From NCBI RefSeq assembly GCF_017315705.1, contig NZ_JAFLRF010000021.1, forward strand, positions 38,767 to 102,766: 64,000 nucleotides of DNA, written 5' to 3'. Both the position numbers and the translations under genes were made by a program. Below, piece after piece: positions 36,606 through 45,476 of this stretch. The first letter of the stretch is position 1. Each line of letters begins with the position of its first letter. The stretch comes from Trinickia mobilis. Lineage in GTDB: Bacteria > Pseudomonadota > Gammaproteobacteria > Burkholderiales > Burkholderiaceae. The notes beneath the pieces are model-generated. The model saw only the letters and a program-made list of their open reading frames with translations, did no database searches and was not told the DNA's origin.

Positions 36606-37094
36606 GTGGCGGGTAGCCGCGCCGACGAGCACGGCGATCACTGGCTACATCTCGTCGGCAAGGGCGGCAAGCTGGGCAAGGTCGCAATACCGCCGCTAGC
36701 GCGTATAGCGCTCGATCAATAACTGGCGCAACACAGGCCGCCGGTTGCGCCGACACGATGGGATCCGGCGACGCCAATCCTGACGAGCCTCGAGAAGGAA
36801 AGCGCGGCCATCGAGACCGCGCGGCTCCGGCGTGTGCTGCGGCGCTTATTCCTGCTGGCCGCCGAGGCCATTCAGGACGAACGGCCCGCGATCGTGCAGA
36901 CGCTGCGGCGGGCCAGTCCGCACTGGATGCGGCACACGCATGCCTCACATGCACTGGCGCGCGGGGCAGACCTGATCATGGTGTGCGACAACCTGCGCCA
37001 TGCGTCGATCTCAATGACCTCGACCTATCTGCATGGGGGCGAAGTTAAACGAGCAAGGCAATTCAATCGGGCATTCGGACCGCGGTCTGTGTAA
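36606..37094 (+). pseudogene. Tyrosine recombinase (integrase), C-terminal part with nonsense codon
   Basis: The frame encodes the catalytic domain end of a phage-type integrase: DHWLHLVGKGGKLGKVAIPP, then SPHWMRHTHASHALARGADL (the R and H of the HxxR box) and NLRHASISMTSTYLH with the nucleophile Tyr. A TAA at 36720 interrupts the frame where DQYLAQ is expected, and the N-terminal half is missing. It marks the right-hand end of the aromatic region and may be the remnant of an integrative element. Confidence 0.8.
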
Positions 37095-37105
37095 AGCGGT
37101 CGTCT

Positions 37106-38392
37106 CTATATTTCAAAGGGGTCATGCAGTACGATCGTATCGTTGCGCTCTGGGCCCGTCGTGATCAGGGACAGCGGAGCGCCAGCGATCACTTCAACGC
37201 GCTTGACAAAATCGCGTGCTTCCCTCGGCAGATCGCTGAAGCGCTTTTGTCCTTTGACCGGCTGAGACCATCCCATGAAACGTTCATACACCGGCTTCGC
37301 ACGCGATTGGGCCGCTAGGCTCGCCGGTAAGAAATCCGTACGTTGCCCGTTGATCTCATAGCCGACGCAAATGTCGATGAAGTCGAGCCCATCCAGAACG
37401 TCCAACTTCGTCAAGGCCAATGAATCGATGCCCGAAACTTTCACGCTTTGCCGCAACTGTGCACCGTCCAGCCATCCACAGCGGCGTGGCCGCCCAGTAT
37501 TGACACCAAACTCTCGGCCTCTGTCCCTGAGCATCGCGCCAATCTCATTCTGAAGCTCGGTTGGGAAAGGGCCCTCGCCGACTCGGGTCGCGTAGGCCTT
37601 GGTCACCCCAAGCACGTGTCCAAGTCGCGAAGCTCCGAGCCCCGTTCCTGTGGCTGCCGCCGACGCGATCGTGCTGGATGAGGTGACGTAAGGATAACTG
37701 CCCCAATCCACGTCGAGCATGACGGCCTGGGAACCCTCGAAGAGAATCTTCTTGCCTTCATCGCTTGCTTCATTGAGGTATGCCCAGACTGGGCGGACGA
37801 ACCGAAGCACCCGGGGAGCGATGTCGCGGAGCATCGGCAACATCGAGTCCCGGCTAAAGCCATCGAGCCCCAGTCCCTTGAACCAGGCATTGCGATAATC
37901 GAGCAACGCATCGAGCTTTTTCGCGAGCAGATCCGGTTCGGCGAGATCGCAAACACGCAGGCCGCGACGACCGACCTTGTCCTCGTACGCCGGGCCGATT
38001 CCTCGCAACGTGGTTCCGATGGGTTCACGACGCAGTTTCTCCTGCGCGAGATCGACTGCTCGGTGGATGGGCAACACGAGCGTCGCATTCGCCGCAATCG
38101 CAAGATTGTCCGGCGTCACGGTGAGACCGAGTTGCTCCATGCGCGCGATTTCGGCGAGCAGTGCCTCTGGATCAAGAGCCACGCCATTTCCGATGACGCC
38201 GCATTTTCCTCTCACGAGGCCGCTTGGAAGCAACGCGAGCTTATAAGTCTTTCCATCGACGACGAGCGTGTGCCCTGCATTGTGACCGCCGTTGTAGCGC
38301 GCCACGATGTCCGCTTCTCCTGCGAGCCAGTCCACAAGACGCCCCTTTCCTTCATCGCCCCACTGGGCACCGACTACCACGACATTCGACAT
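37106..38392 (-). CDS. purA: Adenylosuccinate synthetase, accessory-type
   Basis: A 428-residue enzyme that joins IMP and aspartate with GTP to give adenylosuccinate. Seen are GAQWGDEGKGR (P-loop with the catalytic Asp), YNGGHNAGHTLV, GIGPAYEDKVGR and NTGRPRRCGWLD. The start at 38392 opens directly with MSNVVVVGAQWG; an upstream in-frame start adds 26 unrelated residues. The sequence style (ADIVARYNGG, VTSSSTIASAAAT) looks unlike the usual Burkholderia housekeeping PurA as I recall it, so this is probably a second, acquired copy. It is divergent from a LysR gene. Confidence 0.8.
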   Translation of the reverse strand: MSNVVVVGAQWGDEGKGRLVDWLAGEADIVARYNGGHNAGHTLVVDGKTYKLALLPSGLVRGKCGVIGNGVALDPEALLAEIARMEQLGLTVTPDNLAIAANATLVLPIHRAVDLAQEKLRREPIGTTLRGIGPAYEDKVGRRGLRVCDLAEPDLLAKKLDALLDYRNAWFKGLGLDGFSRDSMLPMLRDIAPRVLRFVRPVWAYLNEASDEGKKILFEGSQAVMLDVDWGSYPYVTSSSTIASAAATGTGLGASRLGHVLGVTKAYATRVGEGPFPTELQNEIGAMLRDRGREFGVNTGRPRRCGWLDGAQLRQSVKVSGIDSLALTKLDVLDGLDFIDICVGYEINGQRTDFLPASLAAQSRAKPVYERFMGWSQPVKGQKRFSDLPREARDFVKRVEVIAGAPLSLITTGPERNDTIVLHDPFEI

Positions 38393-38502
38393 ATTTAAGG
38401 TCCGTGTGAGAATTTGAAACGCGGTCGCCTGCCACGAGCGACCGTTTGTCGGTAATATAGGCCCCGGCAATCGCTCAAATCAAACCATTAAACTTGAGAG
38501 AT

Positions 38503-38523
38503 CGCGTGAGAATTATTCACGCG
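38503..38523. promoter_or_regulatory. 21-bp palindrome, probable LysR box
   Basis: CGCGTGA-GAATTAT-TCACGCG has perfect 7-bp arms and contains the LysR pattern T-N11-A (TGA...TCA). It lies 9 bases before the LysR start codon and 110 bases before purA. It is well placed for autorepression and control of purA. Confidence 0.7.
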
Positions 38524-38532
38524 AAACAATAG

Positions 38533-39435
38533 ATGGGCCGAAAACTTCCACCATTGAATTCGCTACGCGCTTTCGAGGCAGCCGCGCGTCTGGGCAGCTT
38601 CTCACTTGCCGCGGATGAGTTGTGCGTGACGCATGGCGCGATCAGCAGGCACGTCCAGCAACTTGAGGTGTGGCTCGGACGTCCCCTGTTCGAGCGATAT
38701 AACAGGCGGGTTGCGTTGACCGAAGCGGGGAGCGGTTATCTGGCAGAGATCGGGGCTTCGTTTGATCGCATCGCGCTCGCTACCTCGCAGCAGATGCAAC
38801 GCGGGCAACAAAAGGTCCTACGTGTGAGCGCGCCGGCTACTTTCTCCCTACGCTGGCTCGTACCGAGGCTTTCTTCTTTTCAGTTTGTCAATCCGACAAT
38901 CGAGGTGCGGCTCTTGACCTCGAACGAACCAATCGAAAAACTGCGTGTCGATATCGACATCCTCATTCGAGGCGGACCGCAAAATATCGACGGATATGTC
39001 GCCGAGGAGTTTCTCTCAGAAGTGCGTCTTCCCGTGTGCTCGCCGAAGATCCTCGAGGGCAAGACGCTGAAAGAACCGAGTGATCTGGTCAACTTCACGC
39101 TCTTGCATGCGGCAACCTATCCCAGCATGTGGCCGAACTGGCTGGCGGAAGCCGGCCATGGCGATCTCAGGCCACGGCAATCGCTCACGCTCGAACATTT
39201 CTATTTGACGCTGCGAGGCGCGCTCGACGGGCTCGGCGTGGCAATGGGACCGACTGCGCTAGTTGCGGACGATATCGCCGAAGGGCGGCTCGTGCGTCCC
39301 TTCGAAGGGCCGGCGCTTCCGCCCTGGCGCTATTTCACCTACGTCGCCGATTCCCGGGTCGAGGATCGAGCCGTTCAGGCATTCAGGGACTGGCTCAGAA
39401 GCACCGGCGGCGCTGCAGCGCTCGCTGGGGAGTGA
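38533..39435 (+). CDS. LysR-family regulator (GcvA-like)
   Basis: A 300-residue regulator opening with the GcvA-type PPLNSLRAFEAAARLGSFSL and a helix-turn-helix AADELCVTHGAISRHVQQLE (about residues 28-47). The effector domain has RVSAPATFSLRWLVPRL near 97. It is divergent from purA and convergent with the MFS remnant. The strong palindrome just upstream is likely its own binding site. Confidence 0.86.
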   Translation: MGRKLPPLNSLRAFEAAARLGSFSLAADELCVTHGAISRHVQQLEVWLGRPLFERYNRRVALTEAGSGYLAEIGASFDRIALATSQQMQRGQQKVLRVSAPATFSLRWLVPRLSSFQFVNPTIEVRLLTSNEPIEKLRVDIDILIRGGPQNIDGYVAEEFLSEVRLPVCSPKILEGKTLKEPSDLVNFTLLHAATYPSMWPNWLAEAGHGDLRPRQSLTLEHFYLTLRGALDGLGVAMGPTALVADDIAEGRLVRPFEGPALPPWRYFTYVADSRVEDRAVQAFRDWLRSTGGAAALAGE

Positions 39436-39442
39436 GGCCAAT

Positions 39443-40788
39443 TCAAGCGGGCACGGCGCGCGGCGGCCAAGAGGCGCGCGACAGCAGACGCCCGCTCAGC
39501 AACAAAAGCGCGAGCGCTGCGAACAGCGGCCCGAAACCCATCAACGCGAGCGATATATTGAAACTTCCGCTGGCGTCCTTGAGATAGCCCAACGCATACG
39601 GACCGCAGTAACCGCTGAGCCTGCCGATCGAATTGATCAACGCGATGCCGACGGGTCTCGTCGAGCCGGACAATACCCCGGGAGCGGTTCCCCAAAAGGT
39701 CCCAAGAAAGACGAAGATGTCGACGGCGCATACGCACAGGACGACGAGCGTCGCCGATGGCGTCGTAGCCCAGCGAACGGCGAACAGAGAGATCGAAGCG
39801 ATCGCGCATCCGGCACACAACAGCCACAGTTGGCGCGTTTTTATTTGCGCGACGCGCGAGGCCAACAGCATGGCGGTGGCACCGAGCGTATAAGGAAGCG
39901 CGGATAGCCAGCCGACCGTCGAATCGGATATGCCGAAATCCTTGACGACCAAAGGCAGCCACATGCCAAACGCGTACCGCGCGAAATTGACGCCGAACGA
40001 CATCGCCCCCAGCAGCCAAACGGCGGGATCTAGGACGGCCCCGGCGACGCCGGATCGTTCGTGTAGCGGACGAGACTCCGCGGCGAGCGCTTGCAGCAAC
40101 CAGCGCCTCTCACTTTCACTGATGAACGTGGCCGCCGCCGGGTCGCGCGGTAACGTGGCGAGAACGACGACGCCCAGTACGAGCGCCGGCAGGCTCTCTA
40201 GGATGAACAACCATTTCCAGCCCGCGAGCCCGAGATAGCCGTCAAGGCCGAGAATAAGGCCCGACATCGGACCGCCGACGACCGACGAAACCGGCATGGC
40301 CAGGAAGAAGGCGCTGACGGCGCGAACGCGGTAGCGTTGAGAGAACCACCAGCCGAGATACAAGATCACGCCGGGCAGAAAGCCGGCCTCCGCGGCTCCC
40401 AGGAAGAAGCGCAGAACATAGAAGGGGAAGACGATGAGCTTGTCAGGGCCATCATCGCGGAGATGATTCCCCAACTCAACATGATTCGGGAAATCCACCG
40501 CCGCGCGCCGAGCCTTTGCAACAGCAGATTGCTGGGCACTTCGAAGAGAAAATACGCGACTAAGAAGATGCTGGCGCCCAACCCGTACTGAGTGCTGGTC
40601 AAGCCGAGTTTCTTGTGCATGTGCAGTGCGGCGAAAGCCACATTGACACGGTCAAGATAAGCTGACAGATAAGAAAGAAACAGCAGAGGAGCGATGCGCC
40701 ACCCGATCTTGCGCATCAGTTGCTTTTCGTCGACGCAGACAGCGTTACGCGTATCCATCACCACACCGAGATTCACATCCCAAGCCAT
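39443..40788 (-). pseudogene. MFS transporter (anion:cation symporter family), frameshifted
   Basis: The first ~115 codons, from 40788, encode an ACS-family permease start (GWRIAPLLFLSYLSAYLDRV and EVPSNLLLQRLGARRWISRI). Near 40430 the frame changes, and YVLRFFLGAAEAGFLPGVIL with all later helices follows in a second frame down to 39443. A single small indel in MMALTS...FPFYV explains it. Intact length would be about 445 residues. Substrates of the family are organic acids. A sequencing error is possible but several neighbours are also damaged. Confidence 0.8.
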
Positions 40789-40806
40789 AGTTTTATCCGG
40801 TCAACT

Positions 40807-41682
40807 TCATGCACACAAAGACGCGATCTCACGACCGATTGCCTCACTGCTGATAAAAGGCACGTCACAATTCGAGAGATAGATAAGGGATAATTTCGGC
40901 CTCGTCATACGCAGGATGACGCTCTTGAAGCCATCCATCCGCCCGCCGTGGGAAATGTAGGGTTCGCCCGAAACATTGCTAAATTCCATCCCGCAGCCGT
41001 ACATCAAGTCGTCGGGACGCGATACCGCCGGAAAGGGCAACATCCGCTGAATCATGCCGCCTGGTGGCAACGCGTCATTCCAGAAATTCTTTTCCCACTT
41101 GATCAGGTCGTCCACGCTGGTCATCAGGCCAACATCGCCGACGACGTCGAAATTTTTCAGCTTCGAAAGGTAGTTTCCCGGCCGTAGCAAGTCCGGTGCG
41201 CATGCGGTGGCCCGTTTTTCGACGACGCGCGCTCGCGCGGTTTCAAAGAATGACTGCTTCATCTTCAGCGGACCGAAGATATGCTCGTCGGCTACCAATG
41301 CGAAATCCTTGCGCGTCACCTGCGCCACGACGTCGGCCAGCGTGACGTAGTTGGAATTGGAGTAGACGTAGGTCTGGTCGGGAGGCGACTGCAGCGCGCT
41401 TCTTTCGGTAATCGCCTGCCTAACGCGCGCCGTGCCAAAGTAGCTCTTCCCGCCGGCGAAGCCTGGAGCAGCGTTCCCATCCGCGCCGAGGATCTCGACG
41501 CTCTTCGATACGTAGTCCGCGGCGCCGCTGGTATGGCGCATGAGGTCCATAATGCGAAGCGGGTAGGGAAACGCGTGACAGTAGTCGAGATACTCCCGCG
41601 CGTCGTCGTCGAGTCGAAGTCTGCCCTCGGCGACGAGTAAAACGAGGATTCCGACACCCGTTTTTTCGAAAGGAGCACGCAA
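40807..41682 (-). pseudogene. Beta-lactamase-family serine hydrolase, 5' truncated
   Basis: The frame carries the class C-like fold from just after the active-site helix onward: LVLLVAEGRLRLDDDAREYL, LMRHTSGAADY, the YxN motif in YVYSNSNYVTL and the final HxG motif in ISHGGRMDGF. The N-terminal ~60 residues and the catalytic S-x-x-K are missing; APFEK stands where SxSK is expected. The break coincides with the start of the IS110-like remnant at 41683. Confidence 0.75.
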
Positions 41683-41800
41683 ATGGATGCGCCTGACACG
41701 GCCCTTCAGGCGTGGGATTCAACGATCACTGGCTGGCTGTGTGTCGCCTTCGAATTAGGTGAGAAGAGCTGGAAGCTGTCGCTGGGAAACGGCGTGCGCG
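41683..41800 (+). mobile_element. N-terminal remnant of an IS110-family transposase
   Basis: ATG at 41683 starts a frame whose first ~40 residues (TGWLCVAFELGEKSWKLSLG) resemble the N-terminal DEDD-type domain of an IS110-family subgroup common in Burkholderiaceae. Similarity ends after about GNGVRA. The rest, up to about 42030, contains no further transposase. It abuts the truncated beta-lactamase gene back to back, so an insertion followed by deletion is likely. Confidence 0.55.
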
Positions 41801-42034
41801 CGCAGCGACGCGAACGTCGCATCGAGGCTCGGTTCTCTATGGCACGCGGGTCGCAGCGTAACTGTTCGGGGCGGGGGGGCATGCCGTCCTCTGTCAGTCA
41901 AGTGCACCAGCGCCTTTCCGTATGCACTGCGGGAATAAGTGTTATGTGCCGCCGCGGACTACTGCGTGCAGGACAACTGCCCGATCATGCTCGCTGCGAC
42001 GTGTCGCCGGGCACTGACCAACAGGGATAACTCC

Positions 42035-42301
42035 ATGACCCAATTCGTCACTCACATCAACGAGACTGTGCCGGAAGTCGAATACATCGGTAAAGGCAAG
42101 GCGCAGCAGCCTTCCGAGTTGGGTATTAACGTGAGCCTCGCGCTCATCGAGAAACAAGGGCTGATCATCGATCCGCAGGCGTTCCCGGGCTCCGCCTGCG
42201 ACGATCACACTCCGGCCGAACAACTCAAACAGACGTCGATCCTGTTGCAGCGGGGAATCCTCACCGCGCTGTGCTCACGCGGGGGGCAACGCCATGCGTA
42301 G
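42035..42301 (+). CDS. Small hypothetical protein
   Basis: An 88-residue frame with no family I recognise. The N-terminus (TQFVTHINETVPEVEYIGKG) looks like a real protein, but no signal peptide or metal motif is seen. It ends 31 bases before the cytochrome b561 gene and could be co-transcribed with it. The Arg- and Cys-containing tail may be out of frame, so this could be the 5' remnant of a longer gene. Confidence 0.35.
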   Translation: MTQFVTHINETVPEVEYIGKGKAQQPSELGINVSLALIEKQGLIIDPQAFPGSACDDHTPAEQLKQTSILLQRGILTALCSRGGQRHA

Positions 42302-42332
42302 TATTAGTCGTACGACGCAGACCGCGGACCGT

Positions 42333-42959
42333 ATGGAACGCTATACGCCCGTAGCGCAGGCGCTCCATTGGCTCACAGCGGTACTGATGCTGACGGCAGT
42401 AGTCTTGGCATGGGTATTCATGGCGATGCCCAATGCAGCCGGCAGCCGGTTTGCTTTGATTACATTACACAAATCGATTGGCCAGACGATCTTTTTTCTG
42501 GCCGTCTTCCGGCAGATCTGGCGCTATCGGCACCCACCGCCTTTGATGAACGGCCGATTTACCCGGTGGGAGGCGTGCGCTGCGTGGTGGAACCATTGGC
42601 TTCTCTACGCGATCATGATTCTTATGCCACTCAGCGGCTATATCCTGGCGACAGTGGCTGCCCGCCCTTCGCCTTATTTCTGGCTATTTTACTGGCCACA
42701 GCCGTCGCACATCCCGGTCCTGGCGCATGCGGCTCTGCGCGTCCATCTGATCGGGCAGTTCTTTGTTTATGCTTTTGTTGGACTCCACATATTGGGTGCC
42801 GGCTGGCATGTGCTCGTGCGACGAGACGGGACTCTCGATCGAATGCTTCCGTCTCAGGATCAAAAGCCAGCTGAATCGGCGAGCTTTCACCCAAATGGAT
42901 CAAACCGCTGTACAGACTCGCAGACAGTCGTGCCTCATGGCCCTGCAGTTGATCGGTGA
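42333..42959 (+). CDS. Cytochrome b561 family protein
   Basis: A 208-residue inner-membrane di-heme cytochrome with four helices. Likely heme ligands are His in AQALHWLTAV (near 12), ITLHKSIG (near 47), HAALRVHLIG (near 145) and FVGLHILGAGWH (near 160). It carries electrons between quinol and a periplasmic or haem partner. ATG at 42333 starts the usual MERYTPVAQALHW. The normal end (RRDGTLDRML) is extended by about 30 unrelated hydrophilic residues that run into the HxlR remnant, so the 3' end may have been altered by deletion. Confidence 0.75.
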   Translation: MERYTPVAQALHWLTAVLMLTAVVLAWVFMAMPNAAGSRFALITLHKSIGQTIFFLAVFRQIWRYRHPPPLMNGRFTRWEACAAWWNHWLLYAIMILMPLSGYILATVAARPSPYFWLFYWPQPSHIPVLAHAALRVHLIGQFFVYAFVGLHILGAGWHVLVRRDGTLDRMLPSQDQKPAESASFHPNGSNRCTDSQTVVPHGPAVDR

Positions 42960-42985
42960 GCGATGGTCGGCGTTCGTGCTGCCGC
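42895..42985 (+). pseudogene. N-terminal relic of an HxlR-family regulator
   Basis: From ATG at 42895 the frame gives QTRRQSCLMALQLIGERWSA followed by FVL, which matches the opening of HxlR winged-helix regulators (C-x-A-L-x-L-I-G-x-R-W). After ~30 codons the sequence runs into the 3' end of the SDR gene and the reading is lost. Confidence 0.6.
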
Positions 42986-43708
42986 TCAGAAGGCCGCCTT
43001 CCCGATCGATGCGCCACCGTCCGCGAACAACGTTTGCCCAGTCATGAACCCCGCGCCATCGGACAGCAAGAAAGCAATCACGTCGGCGATTTCCTGGGGC
43101 TTGCCGAAACGCCCCATCGGCACGCTCGCCAAGTAACGCTTTTCGCCGTCGCTTCCGGGCGGATTGTGGGTGCGAAACAGTTCGGTTTCCGTCGGTCCAG
43201 GCGCAACGGCATTCACCGTGATGCCGGTCGTCGCCAGTTCCAGCGCCCACGACCGAGTAAAGCTGATCAACGCCGCTTTGGCGGCGGCGTAGGCCGTGCG
43301 TTCGACGGCTCCCAACACGGTCAGGCTCGAAACATTCACGATGCGACCCTGCCGCGCCTCGCGCATCGCGGGCAGCGCGGCCTGGACCGTCAGCACCGCC
43401 GGATGAAGATTCAGGGCAAGCACAGAGTCGAGATCACTGAGCGCTATCGCGCCCAGCTTTTGCGGCCGCACCAGGCCCACATTGTTGACGATCCCGTCGA
43501 AGGCGTACGTAGCGGTCAGCTTGTCCAGCGCGGACTGCGTGGCGTCACTGTCGGCCAGATCGACCGGCACAAGCGTACCGGGAAAACCGGAATCCGATGC
43601 GTCGCGCACCAACCCGAAGATGCGATGTCCGTCGCGGGCGAGGCGCTCGGCCAATGCCCGGCCAATACCTTTGCTTGCGCCGGTGATCAAGTAGTTGCGT
43701 TGCCGCAT
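42986..43708 (-). CDS. Short-chain dehydrogenase/reductase (FabG-like)
   Basis: A 240-residue SDR. The N-terminal cofactor motif is TGASKGIG, the NNVG motif is near 78, and the catalytic Ser is in VNVSSLTV followed by YAAAK (Y-x-x-x-K). PGPTETELF lies near 180. ATG at 43708 has GGAG upstream. Substrate is unknown. HxlR regulators often sit beside such SDR genes, and the relic just downstream fits this. Confidence 0.82.
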   Translation of the reverse strand: MRQRNYLITGASKGIGRALAERLARDGHRIFGLVRDASDSGFPGTLVPVDLADSDATQSALDKLTATYAFDGIVNNVGLVRPQKLGAIALSDLDSVLALNLHPAVLTVQAALPAMREARQGRIVNVSSLTVLGAVERTAYAAAKAALISFTRSWALELATTGITVNAVAPGPTETELFRTHNPPGSDGEKRYLASVPMGRFGKPQEIADVIAFLLSDGAGFMTGQTLFADGGASIGKAAF

Positions 43709-43796
43709 GTCGCTTCTCCGATTCAATCAATTTCGTTCAAGCGACACCGCCACATTGATCCGAACGTCTCACTTCCGGGCAAACGATCGCGGTCTT

Positions 43797-43952
43797 TCAA
43801 GTGTGATCATCGGGAATGACGTAGTGCGGGCTTGACGTATCGCACCCGCAATGATCCGCGCAGCGATTGCGCGGCGGTAGCCCGCACGGATGCATAACAC
43901 TCATTCCTTGAAGCAATACCCAGCGCTCAGACTCGCTGACAAAACCTGTCAT
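43797..43952 (-). CDS. Possible small Cys/His-rich protein
   Basis: From ATG at 43952 (GGAGG 12 bases upstream) a 51-residue frame contains HPCGLPPRNRCADHCGC, a cluster of four Cys and two His that could bind a metal. It lies just after the DapA-family gene on the same strand. No homolog is known to me and the frame may be chance. Confidence 0.2.
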   Translation of the reverse strand: MTGFVSESERWVLLQGMSVMHPCGLPPRNRCADHCGCDTSSPHYVIPDDHT

Positions 43953-43988
43953 GCAATCCAGTTCAGCCTCCACGACGCGCAACGAAAG

Positions 43989-44873
43989 CTAATTTGTCGC
44001 CAAGGCAAACTCGGCCCGCAGGTCCTGCAACGCCGTGCGCGCCTGGTACAAGCGCTCCACTAGTTGCGCCGAAGCGCGCGTGATCGGCATGCGCGTCTCG
44101 TCCGTCATGGGATGGTCGAGCGCGAGCATCGCCTTGATTGCAGAGGGATTCGGAGCGGCAAACAACAGCCGCAACACCGGCAGCAAGCTCGCGAACAGCG
44201 TGCGTGCCTCTGCGTCGCGGTCTGTCTGGACCCGTTCTTGTACTTCGACCATCAGATCCGCGCAGAAATGCGCGCTTGCCAGAATGCCGCCCGATCCGCC
44301 GCGGCCTATGCAGTCGACGAACGCTTCGTCGGTGCCGCACAGCACGCTGACAGGCAAGCTACTCAGTGGGTCGAAGTGATCGTTCACGCATTCCTTGATC
44401 GCGAGGATATTCTTATGCTCGAGCAAGCGCGCGACCGTTTCCGGCGCGATCGCCACACCGGTCCGATGCGGCACGTCGTACAGCACGATCGAGCGGCTAG
44501 TTGCATGCGCAACCTGTTCGAAGTGCCACTGCACGCCCGCTTGATCCGGGCAGATGTATGACGGCGGCGAGACCAGGTAGCCGACGCAATCCCAACGCTC
44601 ATAACGCTGGATCTCGCGCAGGACATCACGCGTGTCCGAGCCGCCCACGCCCACCAGCACTGGCAGACGCGCGCCGACAACATCCATTAGCGCCTGCAGC
44701 ACCGCAACGCGCTCGGCTTCCGACAGCAGCGCCGCTTCGCCCGTGGTGCCCAATGCGACGAAGCCGCTAATCTCCGTGTGCAGATAGGAGTCCGCCAGAC
44801 GCTGCAACGCGTCGATATCAACCTCGCCGCTACGAAATGGCGTGACGATCGGCAACCAGATTCCTGAATACAT
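43989..44873 (-). CDS. Dihydrodipicolinate synthase family aldolase/lyase
   Basis: A 294-residue TIM-barrel enzyme of the DapA/NAL family. The Schiff-base Lys lies in ILAIKECVND (near 160), the catalytic Tyr in IVLYDVPHRTG (near 135), and GTTGEAALL near 43 is the substrate-carboxylate loop. ATG at 44873 follows GGAGG. The family includes 4-hydroxy-tetrahydrodipicolinate synthase, N-acetylneuraminate lyase and others. The local 113-residue partner does not tell which applies. Confidence 0.82.
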   Translation of the reverse strand: MYSGIWLPIVTPFRSGEVDIDALQRLADSYLHTEISGFVALGTTGEAALLSEAERVAVLQALMDVVGARLPVLVGVGGSDTRDVLREIQRYERWDCVGYLVSPPSYICPDQAGVQWHFEQVAHATSRSIVLYDVPHRTGVAIAPETVARLLEHKNILAIKECVNDHFDPLSSLPVSVLCGTDEAFVDCIGRGGSGGILASAHFCADLMVEVQERVQTDRDAEARTLFASLLPVLRLLFAAPNPSAIKAMLALDHPMTDETRMPITRASAQLVERLYQARTALQDLRAEFALATN

Positions 44874-44875
44874 GA

Positions 44876-45217
44876 CTAGCACGCCTCCGTGACGGCGCGG
44901 CATCGCCGAATCGGCCCGATGGTGGCCTCGGGCTGCGTCGAAATCAGCGTGTGCATCGTGAAGTCAAGGTCGTCTGGGGCGAGGTTGAACTGCACGCGCA
45001 TGCCGTCGCGAACGACCTCTGTGCTGACGACGTAGACGCCCAGGGGCGAATGCAAAAGCGCGCGCAGTTGCTCTCGCGATCGCTCCACGGTCCGGCCAAG
45101 GAGTGTCACGGGTAGCAGCATGCGCGGCGCTCGAAAAGGGATGACGTTGCTGCGTAAGTTCGGCCGTGCACTTTGGGGCCCGGCGTCGAAAACCTTAAGT
45201 GATTGTGTTAAAGCCAT
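44876..45217 (-). CDS. Conserved small protein of unknown function
   Basis: A 113-residue protein, two bases upstream of the DapA-family gene on the same strand, so probably co-transcribed. The C-terminal pattern DDLDFTMHTLISTQPEATIG followed by IRRC recurs, as I recall, in uncharacterised Burkholderia proteins. No membrane segment or catalytic motif is visible. Confidence 0.6.
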   Translation of the reverse strand: MALTQSLKVFDAGPQSARPNLRSNVIPFRAPRMLLPVTLLGRTVERSREQLRALLHSPLGVYVVSTEVVRDGMRVQFNLAPDDLDFTMHTLISTQPEATIGPIRRCRAVTEAC

Positions 45218-45476
45218 GAGGTGTGGCAGAGCCGCTGCGGCTGTTTTAGACAGGTTCGAGGGTAGACCCCTCGATATAAACGCTGTGCAAAAATCCGGTC
45301 GTCGGGCGAAAAGAAATCATCGCAGCCTGCCAGACAATCGTTGTCACGTCTGAATTCAGCAAAGGCTGCTCTCTGCAATGGCAGTGAGGATCGTTTACCA
45401 TCACGATTCAGTCAAATCGCAGGGCTGGCAGGCCGTTCGTCCGCGTTGCCGACCCGGGCCCTCGAGTCGAATACAC

